Assembly (NCBI GenBank): GCA_932294295.1
Contig: OW028579.1
Location: 31,259,250-31,323,249, forward strand
Direction of reading: 5' to 3'
Source: Alitta virens
Taxonomy: Eukaryota > Annelida > Polychaeta > Phyllodocida > Nereididae
DNA length: 64,000 nt
This document shows positions 1-10,260 of this stretch, one piece after another. The position numbers and the translations under genes were made by a program. How positions within the stretch are numbered: position 1 is the stretch's first letter; the number at the start of each line of letters is the position of its first letter. The notes below the pieces were generated by a model. It ran no database searches, was not told the origin of the DNA, and saw only the letters and a list, made by a program, of their open reading frames with translations.

Positions 1-330
1 GTCACTATCGGTCTTTGTCACATTCTTCAGGATGACTGGAGAGTCACAGCTGGACTTTCGGACTTGCATCTCATATTCCTGGCGGTCAGCGCAGCCAGCA
101 CTGACCCTACGGACAGACATATTTTCACTACCATGGCTGGATAAACTAGAGGACTTTTTACGTCGCATCGGCTTGTACCACGATAAGTCATCCTGGCCAG
201 CTGAGCCTCCTCTTTCTTGGAGATCCAAGTTGCTAGTGTCTGTACTTGGTGATAACACACTGGGCTCTCTACTGCTGCTGAAACCACTGTCTCGTATCCC
301 ATTCAACATAGTCTTAGGATGGGCGGCAAT
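1..330 (-). CDS. Serine-rich open exon: NCKX loop continuation or start of another gene (partial)
   Basis: The frame is open from the window edge to 351 on the minus strand. It encodes a low-complexity, Ser/Arg-rich hydrophilic peptide: HPKTMLNGIRDSGFSSSREP, later WYKPMRRKKSSSLSSHGSEN and MSVRRVSAGCADRQEYEM. No domain is visible. Two readings are possible. (1) It is the next NCKX exon, entering at CAG/ATT (331/330) or AAG/ACT (313/312). Both are phase 0, as exon 6 requires, and basic-Ser phosphorylation-like sites suit the loop. However, no pyrimidine tract precedes either acceptor. (2) It begins at ATGATG (351-346), preceded directly by an in-frame TAA, with A at -3 and G at +4 for the second ATG. 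That would make it the first exon of another transcript. I slightly favour the first reading. Confidence 0.55.
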   Translation of the reverse strand, partial: MAAHPKTMLNGIRDSGFSSSREPSVLSPSTDTSNLDLQERGGSAGQDDLSWYKPMRRKKSSSLSSHGSENMSVRRVSAGCADRQEYEMQVRKSSCDSPVILKNVTKTDSD

Positions 331-3300
331 CTGATGATCGGTATCCATCATTTACGAGCATAAAAATCCACATCGCGGGGCAAGGATGAATGAAATATGA
401 AACAATGTTAGTGATGCCATGAAGTTCCACGCCACTCAATGTTATAAACAAAAATACATTACAAGGCTATAACCTTGTAATCTATGCCTTTAATCTATGC
501 ATTAAAACAAAGATTACTCATGATGTTGCTAATCAGTCATTAAGCATTAGGTAACATTCAAAACACCTGCTAATCATGCTATTAGATAAACACTATAAAC
601 AAAGGGATAATATTCATACTATTTTGAAAAATATAATATATTTAATCTGTTTTTATCATTACTATAACTTAAGCTTCTGTAATCCCCTTTAAATTAAAAT
701 TCAACGATATAAAGCTCTTCTACCACCTGGCTCCCAATAAACTTAAGCATTACACCATCTCAAGCTTCAGATAAGTAGATAAGAATATTGACACAGAGTA
801 AAAACAATTCCATGGAAAAATGCTCGAAGCTAGCTTTTCTAAAACCTGTCAGGATTAACATTGACCTTGCATTCGAGTACCTAAAACTTTGTCATACTTG
901 ACTGGATTATTTTAATTTTTCTGTGAAAGCTTGGGCTTATTGCTGTAAGCGCTATAATTTATCATGGAGAAGCCAGGTGATAAAGAAGCCACAAAAATCA
1001 ATTCTGTTGTGTTTTATTTATAGAACAAAATGTGACAAGTTACACACTATTGTACATCATGTGTATACCAAACAAAAATGCAATGATATCAGTAATACAA
1101 TTATCTACATTCTGTACATGCAAAAAAATATTGTAAGAATCACTATGCATTGTTAGTGCTGCATTGTAATTCCATATCCATGCAACATGCATTGAAATAT
1201 TTATAGAATAAGCATGCTTAAAGTTACATTAAGAAAAAAAACATCTACAGCAGTACAACATAATAGATCTTATACAAAATGTTTTACAAGCATAGATTGT
1301 GAACCTGTGAATGCTGATGAATGAATATGATGATGATCACGAAAGCTGAAACTTTTTTTATTGGTAGTAACATACTATTAGGTGAATTGAATCTACATGA
1401 AACACCAGTACAATTATAAGAATTGTTTTTACACTGTGTTAAGTTATATTGAAGTAAGTAGTATAAAAGATTACATGTCAATCAGAGAGAGTGATGTATC
1501 AAACCAGCCATTGACAAATCAGCTCAAGTAAGAGATGGGATACTGTGTTTATGTTCAATACAAGCACATTCATATCACCCCTTCCAAGCAATATACTATC
1601 AATGAAACTGGCACACGAGGTTTTGACTCCCAGTCTCCCAGTCTCCCAGTTGGTATTGATATCCTTCCAAACTAATACTACATGTCCATTTTATGTGTAA
1701 TACCACTTTCAGAAATATTAAGATCATACACTGAGCTTGCAAGTTTACTTGATCACCTTATCAAAGTATAAGTTATTCAATATGCCCGTTTTCGTGGTAT
1801 TCGCCACACCTAAAAATCTGACGTCTTCGTTAACATCATCGTTAACGTCATCAAACTAGTTACATGCAACATCACATAAAAATACTGAAAATTCATCCGC
1901 TAACTTTATGAGCATTTTGTCAACTTCCCACGACTTAGATGGTAATGAGGAGAATCCAACTTCTGAATATTGCGCCGAACGAATGACTCAAAACTACCCG
2001 CTCGAATTATAGCCTGCAATGACTAAATTTGTGATGCAGCATGGTAAACTGGAATTGTTTACTATAAATATAATAAAGTAAAAAAAGATTGAGACTTCAT
2101 GTCTTCTTATCAGGTCTAAATATATTTTATAGCTAATTGCTGCACTTGGCAACATCTTTCCAAAACACCGTTATAACTCACACCTAATGAAGTGAAAGGA
2201 AAATCTGCGGATATGCATCAAATCGATCGCTAGATGCATTTGGAGTTGTCTTGGCAGCACTACGACTGTCAATTCCTGAAACTTCTGCAGTGCTTAGTGC
2301 ATTACCAGTGATGTAAGTGCAGCTGCCGCAGCCCAGCGACATCACTCACCTTTGTCTTTTCCATCCGTTTTTCTCCATCACCCGTTTCACTCCTCGGACT
2401 ATAGTCTTTGATGTGGGACAAAGTTAAAGGATTCTGTCCTGCCCCTGCCTGATTTACAAACACAAATGTCAAACGCTAACTTATGTGTTGCTTGCATGGC
2501 AGTACAGGAGAAGCAGCAAAATCTTACTGCATTAGACAATTCATGTACATGATTATGACGGGTCAAAAAACTGGAACCGAGGGAATGCGAATTAGCGAGT
2601 TGTGACACTTTATCCGTGACACTTTATATGTAGGATTAGGTTGTTTGCTTGAGGAACATGACCTCTAGTGATATATAATTTAGTAAATAAGACGATTTTA
2701 TAAGTTGTATCTTATTTGAATTTGTGTCTTTTGTTCAGCTCGTTAACAGGCTAAATCAATGAATACAATACAATTCAGTGGAAGGTCACATTCGACATTA
2801 TGTAAATTCCTGAACAACAGGCTTCAATTCTGACATTACTAAACAGCACGTAATTTCCACTTTCCTGTATATATTTCTTACCATGAGATTAAACTTGTGT
2901 CTTCTTGACAGTAGATACACCCACATCTGCCCACATAGAACTGATAACAATAGCTGGGCCTATGTTAGCCATTTTGAGACAACAGGCATATAGACACTGC
3001 ACAGATATGTCACTGTACCAGGACGTACAGAAATGATAATTATGACAAACTTCATACACTGTATTTGTGTGCTGAAAAATGATGTTAACCCACTCCTTAG
3101 GAATGAAATAAACCTCAAACAAGGTGTCAAATATAAAGAAGAAATAAATGGAACCAGACGTTGACTATGACAAAGGTAAAAAGGAAATATGAGCTGATGT
3201 CAAAAATAAATTCCCAGGCTGACCAGAAAATGTTGATGTGAATTCGTCTACCTGTGATTCGTGATATGTCAGAATGCACTTGGGAGTATTCTGGAATGTG

Positions 3301-4423
3301 ATATAGAATGTAATATCTGTAAAATGTCTGTTCTTGTGTGTGATCATGTCTGTTGTTGAAATGCTATGAAAAATGATGGATAATGATAATAGATAAGCAA
3401 GCAAAATGATTGTAACAAGCTTTAACATAAAACATGCTAAATTAATCTGTGTCCACATCAAAAAAGTCATTAAAAAAACAACAAGAAATGTAATCAATTA
3501 CCAAACAAAATGATAAAGTCATTTGTACATTAACTGAATTGGGTAAAATTCAAATTATTCGCTGTCCAAAAATATGAACAATATGAGAATATGGTTAAAA
3601 TAATCTAATTCCTTTGAAAGCCTCATTCAAGTTGTATTTGATAGGTTGTATTTGATATTCCTTTTGATGTCTGTAGACTTACAATTAAATTCTACCTAAC
3701 TCAATTAGCTAATGGGATATTCCATACATTAAAATTTATGGATAATCTGTTATTTTAAGAGCAGCTTAAAATATCAGAAAGACGATGCTTGACAATTTGA
3801 TAAAAGATTTTAACATATACAGAATCCATGAAAATTTCTTTTCATTTGTCTGTTCAAAAATAATCATATTAAGCAATAACTGTATGGGCTGTTAATTTAA
3901 GTGATTAGATATGATGGCTGAATACATTTTTAATGAAATTATGTATAATGGTACACTATATTCGAATCATAGATACACGGTTTTGTTGTAATTAAGATAT
4001 TGAAAATAAAATCCAATGTTAATTAAAAAAGCCAAGAAAATGTGACAAAGAAAATGCATTAGTGAAACGACGACAAACGACATTAAGCCAGTGACAAAGA
4101 TAAAGTACAGAGACATGACTACGCCAGTGACAAGGAGACAAGACCACGCCAGAGAGACAGGGACAAGACTACACCAGTTACACAGAGACAATGTCCTTCC
4201 ATGCTGGTACTCACCAGTGCCGCGACAAGCGAGCCTCGCTGGTGGTGGTGGAAGATGGAGGTCTTTTCGCCGTCTATGGACCTCTGAGATATTATCGAGA
4301 CCCTTCGAGCATGACCTCCAGTCATTGAGACTGACGTCTAAAACCATACACACACTCATGATGTTAACACCCCGTGGAGGAATACATAGTGAGGCCAGTT
4401 AGTAATTCTAACATTTTTGTTGG

Positions 4424-4617
4424 TTACAGTCAATTTCATATACTTGGAAACCAATCTTATAGTCTTGGAAGCTAAACTTCAGAGGACGTCATGTGAATCC
4501 CAGAACTGCCATTGCTTAAGGCAGTCACTCAGCCAATGAGAATCCTGGATTCACATGACGTCCTGTAGAGGTCAAGATCAAAGTTAGAAGATTGGTTTCC
4601 AATTGAGATTTAATTTA
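4424..4617. mobile_element. MITE family B, copy 1
   Basis: An imperfect palindrome. The left end TTACAGTCAATTTCATA...TTGGAAACC is answered by GGTTTCCAA...TTTAATT on the right. The arms also pair around GACGTCATGTGAATCC and GGATTCACATGACGTC. It sits inside the arms of another repeat (AACATTTTTGTTGGTTA on the left, TAACCAACAAAAATGTTA on the right), so it is a nested insertion. No ORF is present, which is typical of a nonautonomous DNA transposon. Confidence 0.75.
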
Positions 4618-4712
4618 ACCAACAAAAATGTTAATTAACTCCCGACCCGATTTACAGACTTTCTTTTGATTGTTTTATTTGTATAATTTGTCTGATTGCT
4701 CAGTCCAGTTGT

Positions 4713-4866
4713 TCATGGCCAAATGAGTCACGTGCGTTTTACATGAGAAGGATAAGCGCATGGAAAACGCATGGTTTTTGCCTAATTATGATGTGGTAAA
4801 AACCATGCGTTTTTCATGCATTTATCCAAACGCATGGAAAACGCACGTGGCACATATAGCCATGTA
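4713..4866. mobile_element. MITE family A, copy 1
   Basis: A near-complete palindrome with termini CATGGCCAAATG and a degraded right end (CATATAGCCATG), each followed inward by CACGTGCGTTTT or its complement. The centre repeats AACGCATGG and AAAAACCATGCG. It shares ends and interior with copies near 19,277, 23,149, 43,910 and 60,227. It has no coding capacity. Confidence 0.8.
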
Positions 4867-4894
4867 CCACTCTTTGTCCTTATGAGGGAGACAG

Positions 4895-4930
4895 CTAACA
4901 GTTTCATTAGTTATATCCCTCCTAAGAACA
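4895..4930. repeat. Solo arm of repeat family G
   Basis: The sequence ATTAGTTATATCCCTCCTAA matches the arms of the foldback repeat near 25,782-26,032 (GTTAACTAACATTTTT...TATATCCCT). With arms at 4,402-4,426 and 4,615-4,645, it suggests an older family G element here that was later interrupted by MITE B and MITE A. Confidence 0.45.
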
Positions 4931-5292
4931 ATCGGTCACTTGGTTTTGTTATCATTTAGACACGTGATTTTCAGCCAAGAAGTCTTGATTTCATGTGAGA
5001 AGTTTGATTTCATGTGAATATGACATGTACAATTTACACTATGTGTCACCAAAAATATCTGAATCAATATGTACTTAAACTCCCACAATACAATGTAGTT
5101 AATTAGGTATCTGTCATGCATTTGGGAAGAGATGCTACTCTTAATATCTTTTGATTTTTATCTTAATTATCTTAAATATAACGAGCCTATTTATACAGCC
5201 ATTCACATATATAACCGCCATGTTTTTGTAACAGCATTTGTAACAGCAGTGAAGGTGGTGACAGTGACGGCTAAAACAGCCGAGGCACTGAC

Positions 5293-5419
5293 CTTTCTTG
5301 GTTCAGCATTGTTGTTGGCCATGTTTACCGCAGTTTGCCCAACTGGAGGTTCCACGGGTTCCTTTGTTGCGTTTTCTTCTTTACCTTCTGCTGCCTCTGG
5401 TTCAACAGCTACTGTGAAG
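5293..5419 (-). CDS. SLC24A: NCKX exchanger exon 6: acidic cytoplasmic loop
   Basis: This exon has 127 bases. Its acceptor follows a T-rich tract (TTTCTGAATTTCTAACTTCAG) at 5,420/5,419, and the donor AAAG/GTCAGT lies at 5,293/5,292. It completes Cys261 and encodes FTVAVEPEAAEGKEENATKE, then PVEPPVGQTAVNMANNNAEP and RK (residues 262-303). The peptide is hydrophilic and Glu/Pro-rich, as expected of the poorly conserved intracellular loop between the two halves of an NCKX protein. Identification therefore rests on correct phase (2 in, 0 out), strand, splice sites and position. An open frame of 112 codons on the other strand (5,132-5,470) is its antisense shadow. Confidence 0.78.
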
Positions 5420-5480
5420 CTGAAGTTAGAAATTCAGAAATTTTTTTTTACTTTAAAAAGAAAACATTGAATAATTGAGA

Positions 5481-6014
5481 TACACCCTTTTCACACAGCA
5501 GCCATGTTGAAATGTTTGGCTCATTGACCTCATTTTGATTACGTGATATATATTATGACATCATTACTTTCCAGAACCTGGAATAACCTACCAAGTAATT
5601 TAAAAGAAGACCATACATTAAATAGCCTTAAAATACTTCTAAAACCTTATATCAAGAATGCAGCCCATGAGTGAATGATACAGTGTTGGTGCTATAACTT
5701 GGTGATTGTGTGTTTTTTGTTTGTGTATTTTATTGTTAGTGTATTAATTGTTAATGGTTTTTAATTGTTATCAATATGTATGGATTTTATTTTATAGTTT
5801 TCCTGATGTAAAGAGCCCGGATGAAAAACAGCTTCAGCTGATATGGCTACCATTTTAAAATATATTTGAAAAAAAAAAGTATATTGTTCTTGCACTCCAT
5901 GACCTCACCATGGCCATCGTCTACTGATGACATCACAATATATATTATATCTGAGTGCAAAGGGAAGTCAACGAGGCAAAAACGCCAACATGGCTGCTGT
6001 GTGAAAAGGGTGTA
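5481..6014. mobile_element. MITE family C, copy 1, interrupted by a LINE fragment
   Basis: The terminal inverted repeats are TACACCCTTTTCACACAGCA on the left and TGCTGTGTGAAAAGGGTGTA on the right, nearly perfect and extending inward (GCCATGTTG / CAACATGGC). Comparison with copy 2 (6,776-6,998) shows that about 300 bp near the centre is extra and corresponds to a LINE 3' end. TA at both outer ends is compatible with a TA target-site duplication, as in Tc1/mariner-like elements, but this is not proven. Confidence 0.8.
5570..5880 (+). mobile_element. 5'-truncated CR1/L2-like LINE 3' end nested in a MITE
   Basis: From 5,570 the plus strand reads SRTWNNLPSNLKEDHTLNSL, then KILLKPYIKNAAHE and a stop at 5,672-5,674. 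W.NLP..L... near the C-terminus is typical of non-LTR reverse transcriptases of the CR1/L2/Jockey group. The 3' untranslated part ends GATGTAAAGAGCCCGGATG ... TTTTAAAATATATTTGAAAAAAAAAAG, and a second copy of this tail occurs at 22,031-22,144. It is a fragment, with only the last 34 or so codons and the 3' UTR left. Confidence 0.65.
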
Positions 6015-6412
6015 TTAAATGGCACTTCACATCTGCATTTTGCCAGTTTACCACTTAAAACATGGGTAATGACAATAGGGTGAGGTAACCAGCAGAGCCT
6101 TCATTTTTTTCGGCGTTGAACATGGAAATAAACATTTCATTGGGTCCTTAGTAATGGCTAATGTTTTTTTATCTTTCGTTTCTCGACACCGCCGGCCAAA
6201 CTTTTGCAGTGCCGCTCAATTAATAAATCAACAATAGTCTGGGCAAATATGTGTATTGCATCTCAAAGTATCACATCACCTGTGTTAATTTATGAAGAAA
6301 AACCACTTTCTGGGGATTTTATTTTATTTTCCGACCGACCGTCTCATGAAAAACGATCCGAGAAAGTTCCGAGAAACATAAGATCAAAAAACCTTGGCTT
6401 TACCCACATACA

Positions 6413-6559
6413 TTACAGTCAATTTCACATACTTGGAAATGATACTCCAGAGGGCGTCATGTGAATCCTATTGGCAGAGAGACTGCTATAGCCAACGAGA
6501 GTCCTAGATTCACATGACGTCCTCTGGAGTAGTTTCCAAGTTTATGAAATTGGTTGTAA
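6413..6559. mobile_element. MITE family B, copy 2
   Basis: The palindrome runs from TTACAGTCAATTTCACATACT to a right end of AAATTGGTTGTAA. Its inner arms are CCAGAGGGCGTCATGTGAAT and ATTCACATGACGTCCTCTGG. It is the best-preserved family B copy, of the same layout and length class as 30,306-30,432 and 53,685-53,835. Confidence 0.82.
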
Positions 6560-6775
6560 ACAGACCCTGAGTGATGCTTTTAGAATCAAACTATGACAAA
6601 AATATAGCCACACCTGAAAGGCATATTTTTACTAAAAAACGTAAAAAGGCATAAAGGCGTTATCAGGAAACATTCGCTTCTGATTCAGAATCGTCAGGTG
6701 CATTACTTGACCAATTTTCGACTGATATATTTGTTCTTTGGAAGTAAAGCCATTGCTTATTACTGGTGCTCCCAG

Positions 6776-6998
6776 TATACAACCTTTTTACATGGCAGCC
6801 ATTAGGACATTGACCTAATTTTTATTATGTCATAATATATTATATTATGATGTCATTACTTGACTGTTCTCCTTGCACTCTGTGACCTCACCATGGCCAT
6901 TGTCTACTGCTGATGACGTCACGATACTTATATCTGAGTACAAAGAGAGGTCAATGAGGCAATAATGCCAACATGGCTGCTCCGTGAAAAGGGTGTGA
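6776..6998. mobile_element. MITE family C, copy 2 (uninterrupted)
   Basis: The left end CAACCTTTTTACATGGCAGCC is more degraded than the right end, CATGGCTGCTCCGTGAAAAG. The interior (TTGCACTCTGTGACCTCACC, GTCTACTGCTGATGACGTCA) matches copy 1 in the same orientation. Its right end lies about 22 bp from the exon 5 donor. Confidence 0.75.
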
Positions 6999-7021
6999 TC
7001 GTTTTCTTGAAGATTACTTAC

Positions 7022-7221
7022 CAGCACTTCCACGTTCCCATCCAATCCATTATTACATGATTGAATATCATGAGTATGATGTAGAGAACATAGAGAAAAA
7101 GCAAAATGACCGACTCATAATGGGTGAACCATCCGTCCCAGACGAATCCAATGAAGCAAGCGATTGACATTGCGTAGAAGAAGGAATCTCTTATTAAAGG
7201 TCTCCAGTCGAGGTGAAGCAC
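7022..7221 (-). CDS. SLC24A: NCKX exchanger exon 5: membrane segments after alpha-1 and start of the cytoplasmic loop
   Basis: This exon has 200 bases, acceptor ATTTCAG/GTG at 7,222/7,221 and donor GCTG/GTAAGT at 7,022/7,021. It encodes residues 195-260 plus part of Cys261. It opens VLHLDWRPLIRDSFFYAMSI, where W.PL.RD.FY is the conserved family motif after alpha-1. It continues through two hydrophobic segments (ACFIGFVWDGWF; HYESVILLFLYVLYIILM) to IFNHVIMDW, corresponding to WWES...YVV.MKFN in vertebrate NCKX. Hydrophobicity ends here and the large cytoplasmic loop begins. It enters in phase 0 and leaves in phase 2. Confidence 0.94.
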
Positions 7222-8298
7222 CTGAAATTGGATATAACACACGGTTATTATATATATATTCAACTCTCAGAAAAAAAGTAAACTTACTGTATCGAGAGAA
7301 TAAAGTACCCTATGTAGTACGTAAATGTGTAAAAAATTAAGTTGCTCTTTCTCTCTTACAGAGTCATTTAAATATTTTACTCTCACAGTCAACCATATTA
7401 AATTTTTTCTCTGAGAGTGTCAGACAAAATTATTAGGAAGGTGTGTTTTAAACTTTGGAACTAAGAAAAGAAAAGAACTAAAGCGGATAATGATTATTTT
7501 CAGTAAAAATGAAATGGTATCATCATATTATTGTTATGACTGAAATGACTTCTTGCCTAAAAATTAGGAACCAAAAGAGCAAATTTTGGCGAAACAGCTT
7601 TCATGTATATTTTCTCTTTATTTTGATTGTGAATAATGGCTGTTAAATACAGTTTCACTCGTTCACCATAAAAGTTTTTGGCCTAGCTGTCAAAATTGTG
7701 ACAATAGCTGATAAGTAGATCATCGAAGGAAATTGTCTGACATTAGCAGATCAGTAAAACACTGTGACATGACAGTTATTTCAAAATAGAACTGTCAGAA
7801 TTTGTCATATTTTTATGCAATCTGATATTAGGCAGCATTAGCTCTTTATGAAGAAGGCCATCCAATTTCTGAAATATCGTGACCTTATTATGTTCATGTC
7901 AAGGGGACATTATGCATTTTGAGTTCCCCTTGCTTCATTGTAAAAATCCGGAAAATGCTGATTCCTTTTTGAAAATCTGAATCTGAAATCCTTTTAACCA
8001 GAAAGAAACCTTCCTATTTTTTCAAATGAAATTGATCTAGATTAATTTACATTTCAAGAAGACAGGATTTAGTTTCTTTCAACTGCAAGGTCCATTAATA
8101 TATTCAAATTGTATCATTCCCTAATCCAAACTTAACATATTTTCAGTTGAAGAACCGTATTTATTATTTCAACATATAACACCACAAATAGGACCACCCT
8201 GGTTTTATGGTCTTCACCATGCAGGTGTTCTATAACTCTTTTTACATTATTTGCAACTTTAGTATGTGCAAAAAGCCAGTTATTTTTAGCTCACTCAC
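7222..8298 (-). other. Intron 4 of the exchanger
   Basis: About 1.08 kb of AT-rich sequence between exons 4 and 5. I see no repeat or motif beyond the splice sites. Confidence 0.8.
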
Positions 8299-8356
8299 CT
8301 GTCCTGCTAGGGCTGCTGTTAAAGCAATGATGATCAACAAATTGAATATGGCAGAT
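8299..8356 (-). CDS. SLC24A: NCKX exchanger exon 4: end of alpha-1 region
   Basis: A micro-exon of 58 bases with acceptor TTTACAG/ATC at 8,357/8,356 and donor ACAG/GTGAGT at 8,299/8,298. It finishes Gly175 and encodes SAIFNLLIIIALTAALAGQ (residues 176-194), matching the family's VGSAVFNILVIIG...AGQ stretch that closes the alpha-1 repeat. It enters in phase 2 and leaves in phase 0. The intron before it is about 15.7 kb. Its acceptor has only about 21 bases of ordinary intron before a MITE terminus begins, and that terminus appears to supply the branch-point motif. Confidence 0.93.
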
Positions 8357-8377
8357 CTGTAAACAGAAAAAAACACG

Positions 8378-8688
8378 ACAGTTAGTTTCATTAAAAACGG
8401 CCTGTCAAAACAAAGCTAGACAATTTCTGACATACGATGCTGTCTGCCACTAAATGGAACAGTCTGGTTATTACTGGCTCCTCAAAGTTATATATTAAAG
8501 TACGTGAAAATAAATATTTATGATATCTTAGATGAATTTAAAGATTTATATTTTTCTGTGGTGGAAGGTGAAAGGCGACTATTGGCTAGAAGTAGACAGA
8601 AGCAGCTGGCTTTAGCTAGTTATAGCTACAGTGAAGGCTAGGTCGTTACCGCTGACTAGAGCCGACCATATTTTATGAAACTAACTGT
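8378..8688. mobile_element. MITE family D, copy 1, abutting exon 4
   Basis: Terminal inverted repeats are ACAGTTAGTTTCAT on the left and ATGAAACTAACTGT on the right. The interior includes GGCCTGTCAA, GATGCTGTCTGCCACTAAAT, GTAGACAGAAGC and TTTAGCTAGTTA, all shared with 19,652-19,979. The left end is 21 bases outside the exon 4 acceptor AG. Confidence 0.8.
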
Positions 8689-9312
8689 ATATTGAGTATG
8701 GAAACAGGTGAGAACCTAAAACGCATGAGACACAGGTGTTAAGATCATATCAAGACACCTGTGCTTGCATAAAACAAACTTTTGGGAAGTATTTCTATGG
8801 CAATCAGATATACACAAACACAGTTCTTCACGGTGGTTGGCCTAGAAGAATATCAATTACAAAATGGCTGTTTGGGAAATAGCTCAAAATACCGGAAGCA
8901 GCTGCAAATATATCCCCGGATAAGTGAGAGCATTGAATGCATTGACCAATTTGTCAACGAGTACAGCAATGCCGCAGTATTTGCACAAGCCAATATCTTA
9001 TGTGCCAGACTGTAAAGATGTATATAACATAGATGCTAAAAATAGCTTGTCACTGATAGAAAATTTTATCAAAAGTTAGAGAAAGGGCAACCGATGTAGA
9101 GGAAAAGAAAGAAAATAAAGCCAAAGATGTGGAGCGATGAATCGAGGCAACAGGAGGGAGGGAAGGAACAACCAGAGCGACAAAAAAATATGAAGAGAGC
9201 TAACGCAGGCGGAAGACATCAATCAGTCTGGCACGTTGACTATCACCCAGTCATTCGGTCGCACCAGCAAAAGGACTTGGAAGACAACATTGCCACTTTA
9301 AGACCGGTAGAG

Positions 9313-9502
9313 TGGTGGTGGTGGATTAGGGCTGTACGTCCTGTATTTCTGCACCTGATGGGCTAATTAGCAGAGTAGGACAGGCAGGGACCATGGCAAT
9401 GAAGGATGAAACAGCCATCAAACTTAGTCTCGACCAGGAAATGAACCCAGAACCCAGTGTTTGGAAGCTCAGGGCGCTCCCACTGAGCTAGGCCCCCACC
9501 CC
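9313..9502 (-). mobile_element. tRNA-derived SINE, copy 1
   Basis: Read on the minus strand, it begins with a G-rich prefix, then a tRNA-like head with A box (TAGCTCAGTGGGAGCGC) and a degraded B box, then the shared body (CATTGCCATGGTCCCTGCCT, CAGGTGCAGAAATACAGGAC) and a (CCA)n tail. It is bounded by a 14-bp target-site duplication with one mismatch, TAAGACCGGTAGAG at 9,299-9,312 and TAAGACCAGTAGAG at 9,503-9,516. Confidence 0.9.
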
Positions 9503-9812
9503 TAAGACCAGTAGAGGATATGCACTATTCAATTAACTTTTTCCTCTATTCTTACACTCAGATGCTCAAGGTTAGTTGCTATTGGTACAGCTCTTTTCAT
9601 CTGTGCTTATCAGAGAACGACTTCAAAACATGAATTTTCCAAATCACTAGACCACTGTATAAGTCAGAATACGAAGCCTTAAAGACTACTCCAGCATTAC
9701 AAGATATATTTACCCCAGTTGTTCAACATCAAGACAAACACTCATATGAAACTTGCACACAGATATTTTACTGGACAAGATTAGACAGTTTCCATATTGG
9801 ACATATTACACA

Positions 9813-9925
9813 GATAGCCTTCCAAATTGTTTCAATGTCGGCACGATGTCGGCGATGTCAAAACAATGTTGTAACGATGGCGGCTGACATAGAAACGATG
9901 TTGGCCCGATTTGGAATGTTATCTT
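9813..9925. mobile_element. MITE family E, copy 1
   Basis: A short element with ends AGATAGCCTTCCAAATTG and CGATTTGGAATGTTATCT. The interior has several CGATGT-like hexamers (CACGATGTCGGCGATGTCA, GAAACGATGTTGG). It shares ends and interior with copies near 32,431, 33,337 and 52,373. Confidence 0.78.
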
Positions 9926-9959
9926 GGTATACTCTTTTAAGAGCAGATTAGTTGCTTTA

Positions 9960-10260
9960 GCCTTTTTTTTTGATCAACCAGGATTTTTGGTTATTATATA
10001 AATCGACCAAAACATGAGTGGACCTTATCATCTGATTGGTGGACAGAACCATCTAAAATGGTTGATTCAACCAAATAATACAGTTGGAAGGTCGACCAAT
10101 ATCTTTGTGTAATTATGATCAACCATCTGGTTGATAGAACCATACACAAATCTTGTGTTGGTAACATTGTATAAAATGGTTAAATCATTACTCAGAGACA
10201 ACAGAAAAGGCATGTGTTTCACAAAAACAACTTGCCAAAGCTCTAAACAACCAACCATAG
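9960..10260. repeat. Degenerate AACCA/TGGTT-rich stretch
   Basis: GATCAACCA, TGGTTGATT, GAACCATC and CAACCATCTGGTTGAT recur irregularly on both strands. No clear period or boundaries are visible, so it may be a decayed palindromic repeat. Confidence 0.3.

Larger units (their letters stand above)
331..5292 (-). other. Putative intron 6 of the exchanger
   Basis: About 5 kb of AT-rich noncoding DNA, an intron only if the 1-330 exon belongs to the same gene. I see no feature from about 352 to 4,085 beyond a short CTCCCAGT triplication near 1,628-1,650. From 4,087 to 4,196 there is a degenerate 25-bp repeat (CCAGTGACAAGG-type). From 4,395 to 4,930 there are nested palindromic elements, listed separately. 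Confidence 0.5.
5420..7021 (-). other. Intron 5 of the exchanger, mostly MITE sequence
   Basis: About 1.6 kb between exons 5 and 6. More than half is transposon-derived: MITE C copies at 5,481-6,014 and 6,776-6,998, and MITE B at 6,413-6,559. The rest (6,015-6,412 and 6,560-6,775) is AT-rich with no recognised feature. Confidence 0.8.

Noticed and set aside
4091..4402. 103-codon plus-strand ORF and overlapping minus-strand ORFs
   Set aside because: They coincide with a degenerate 25-bp repeat and overlap each other on both strands. No family resemblance.
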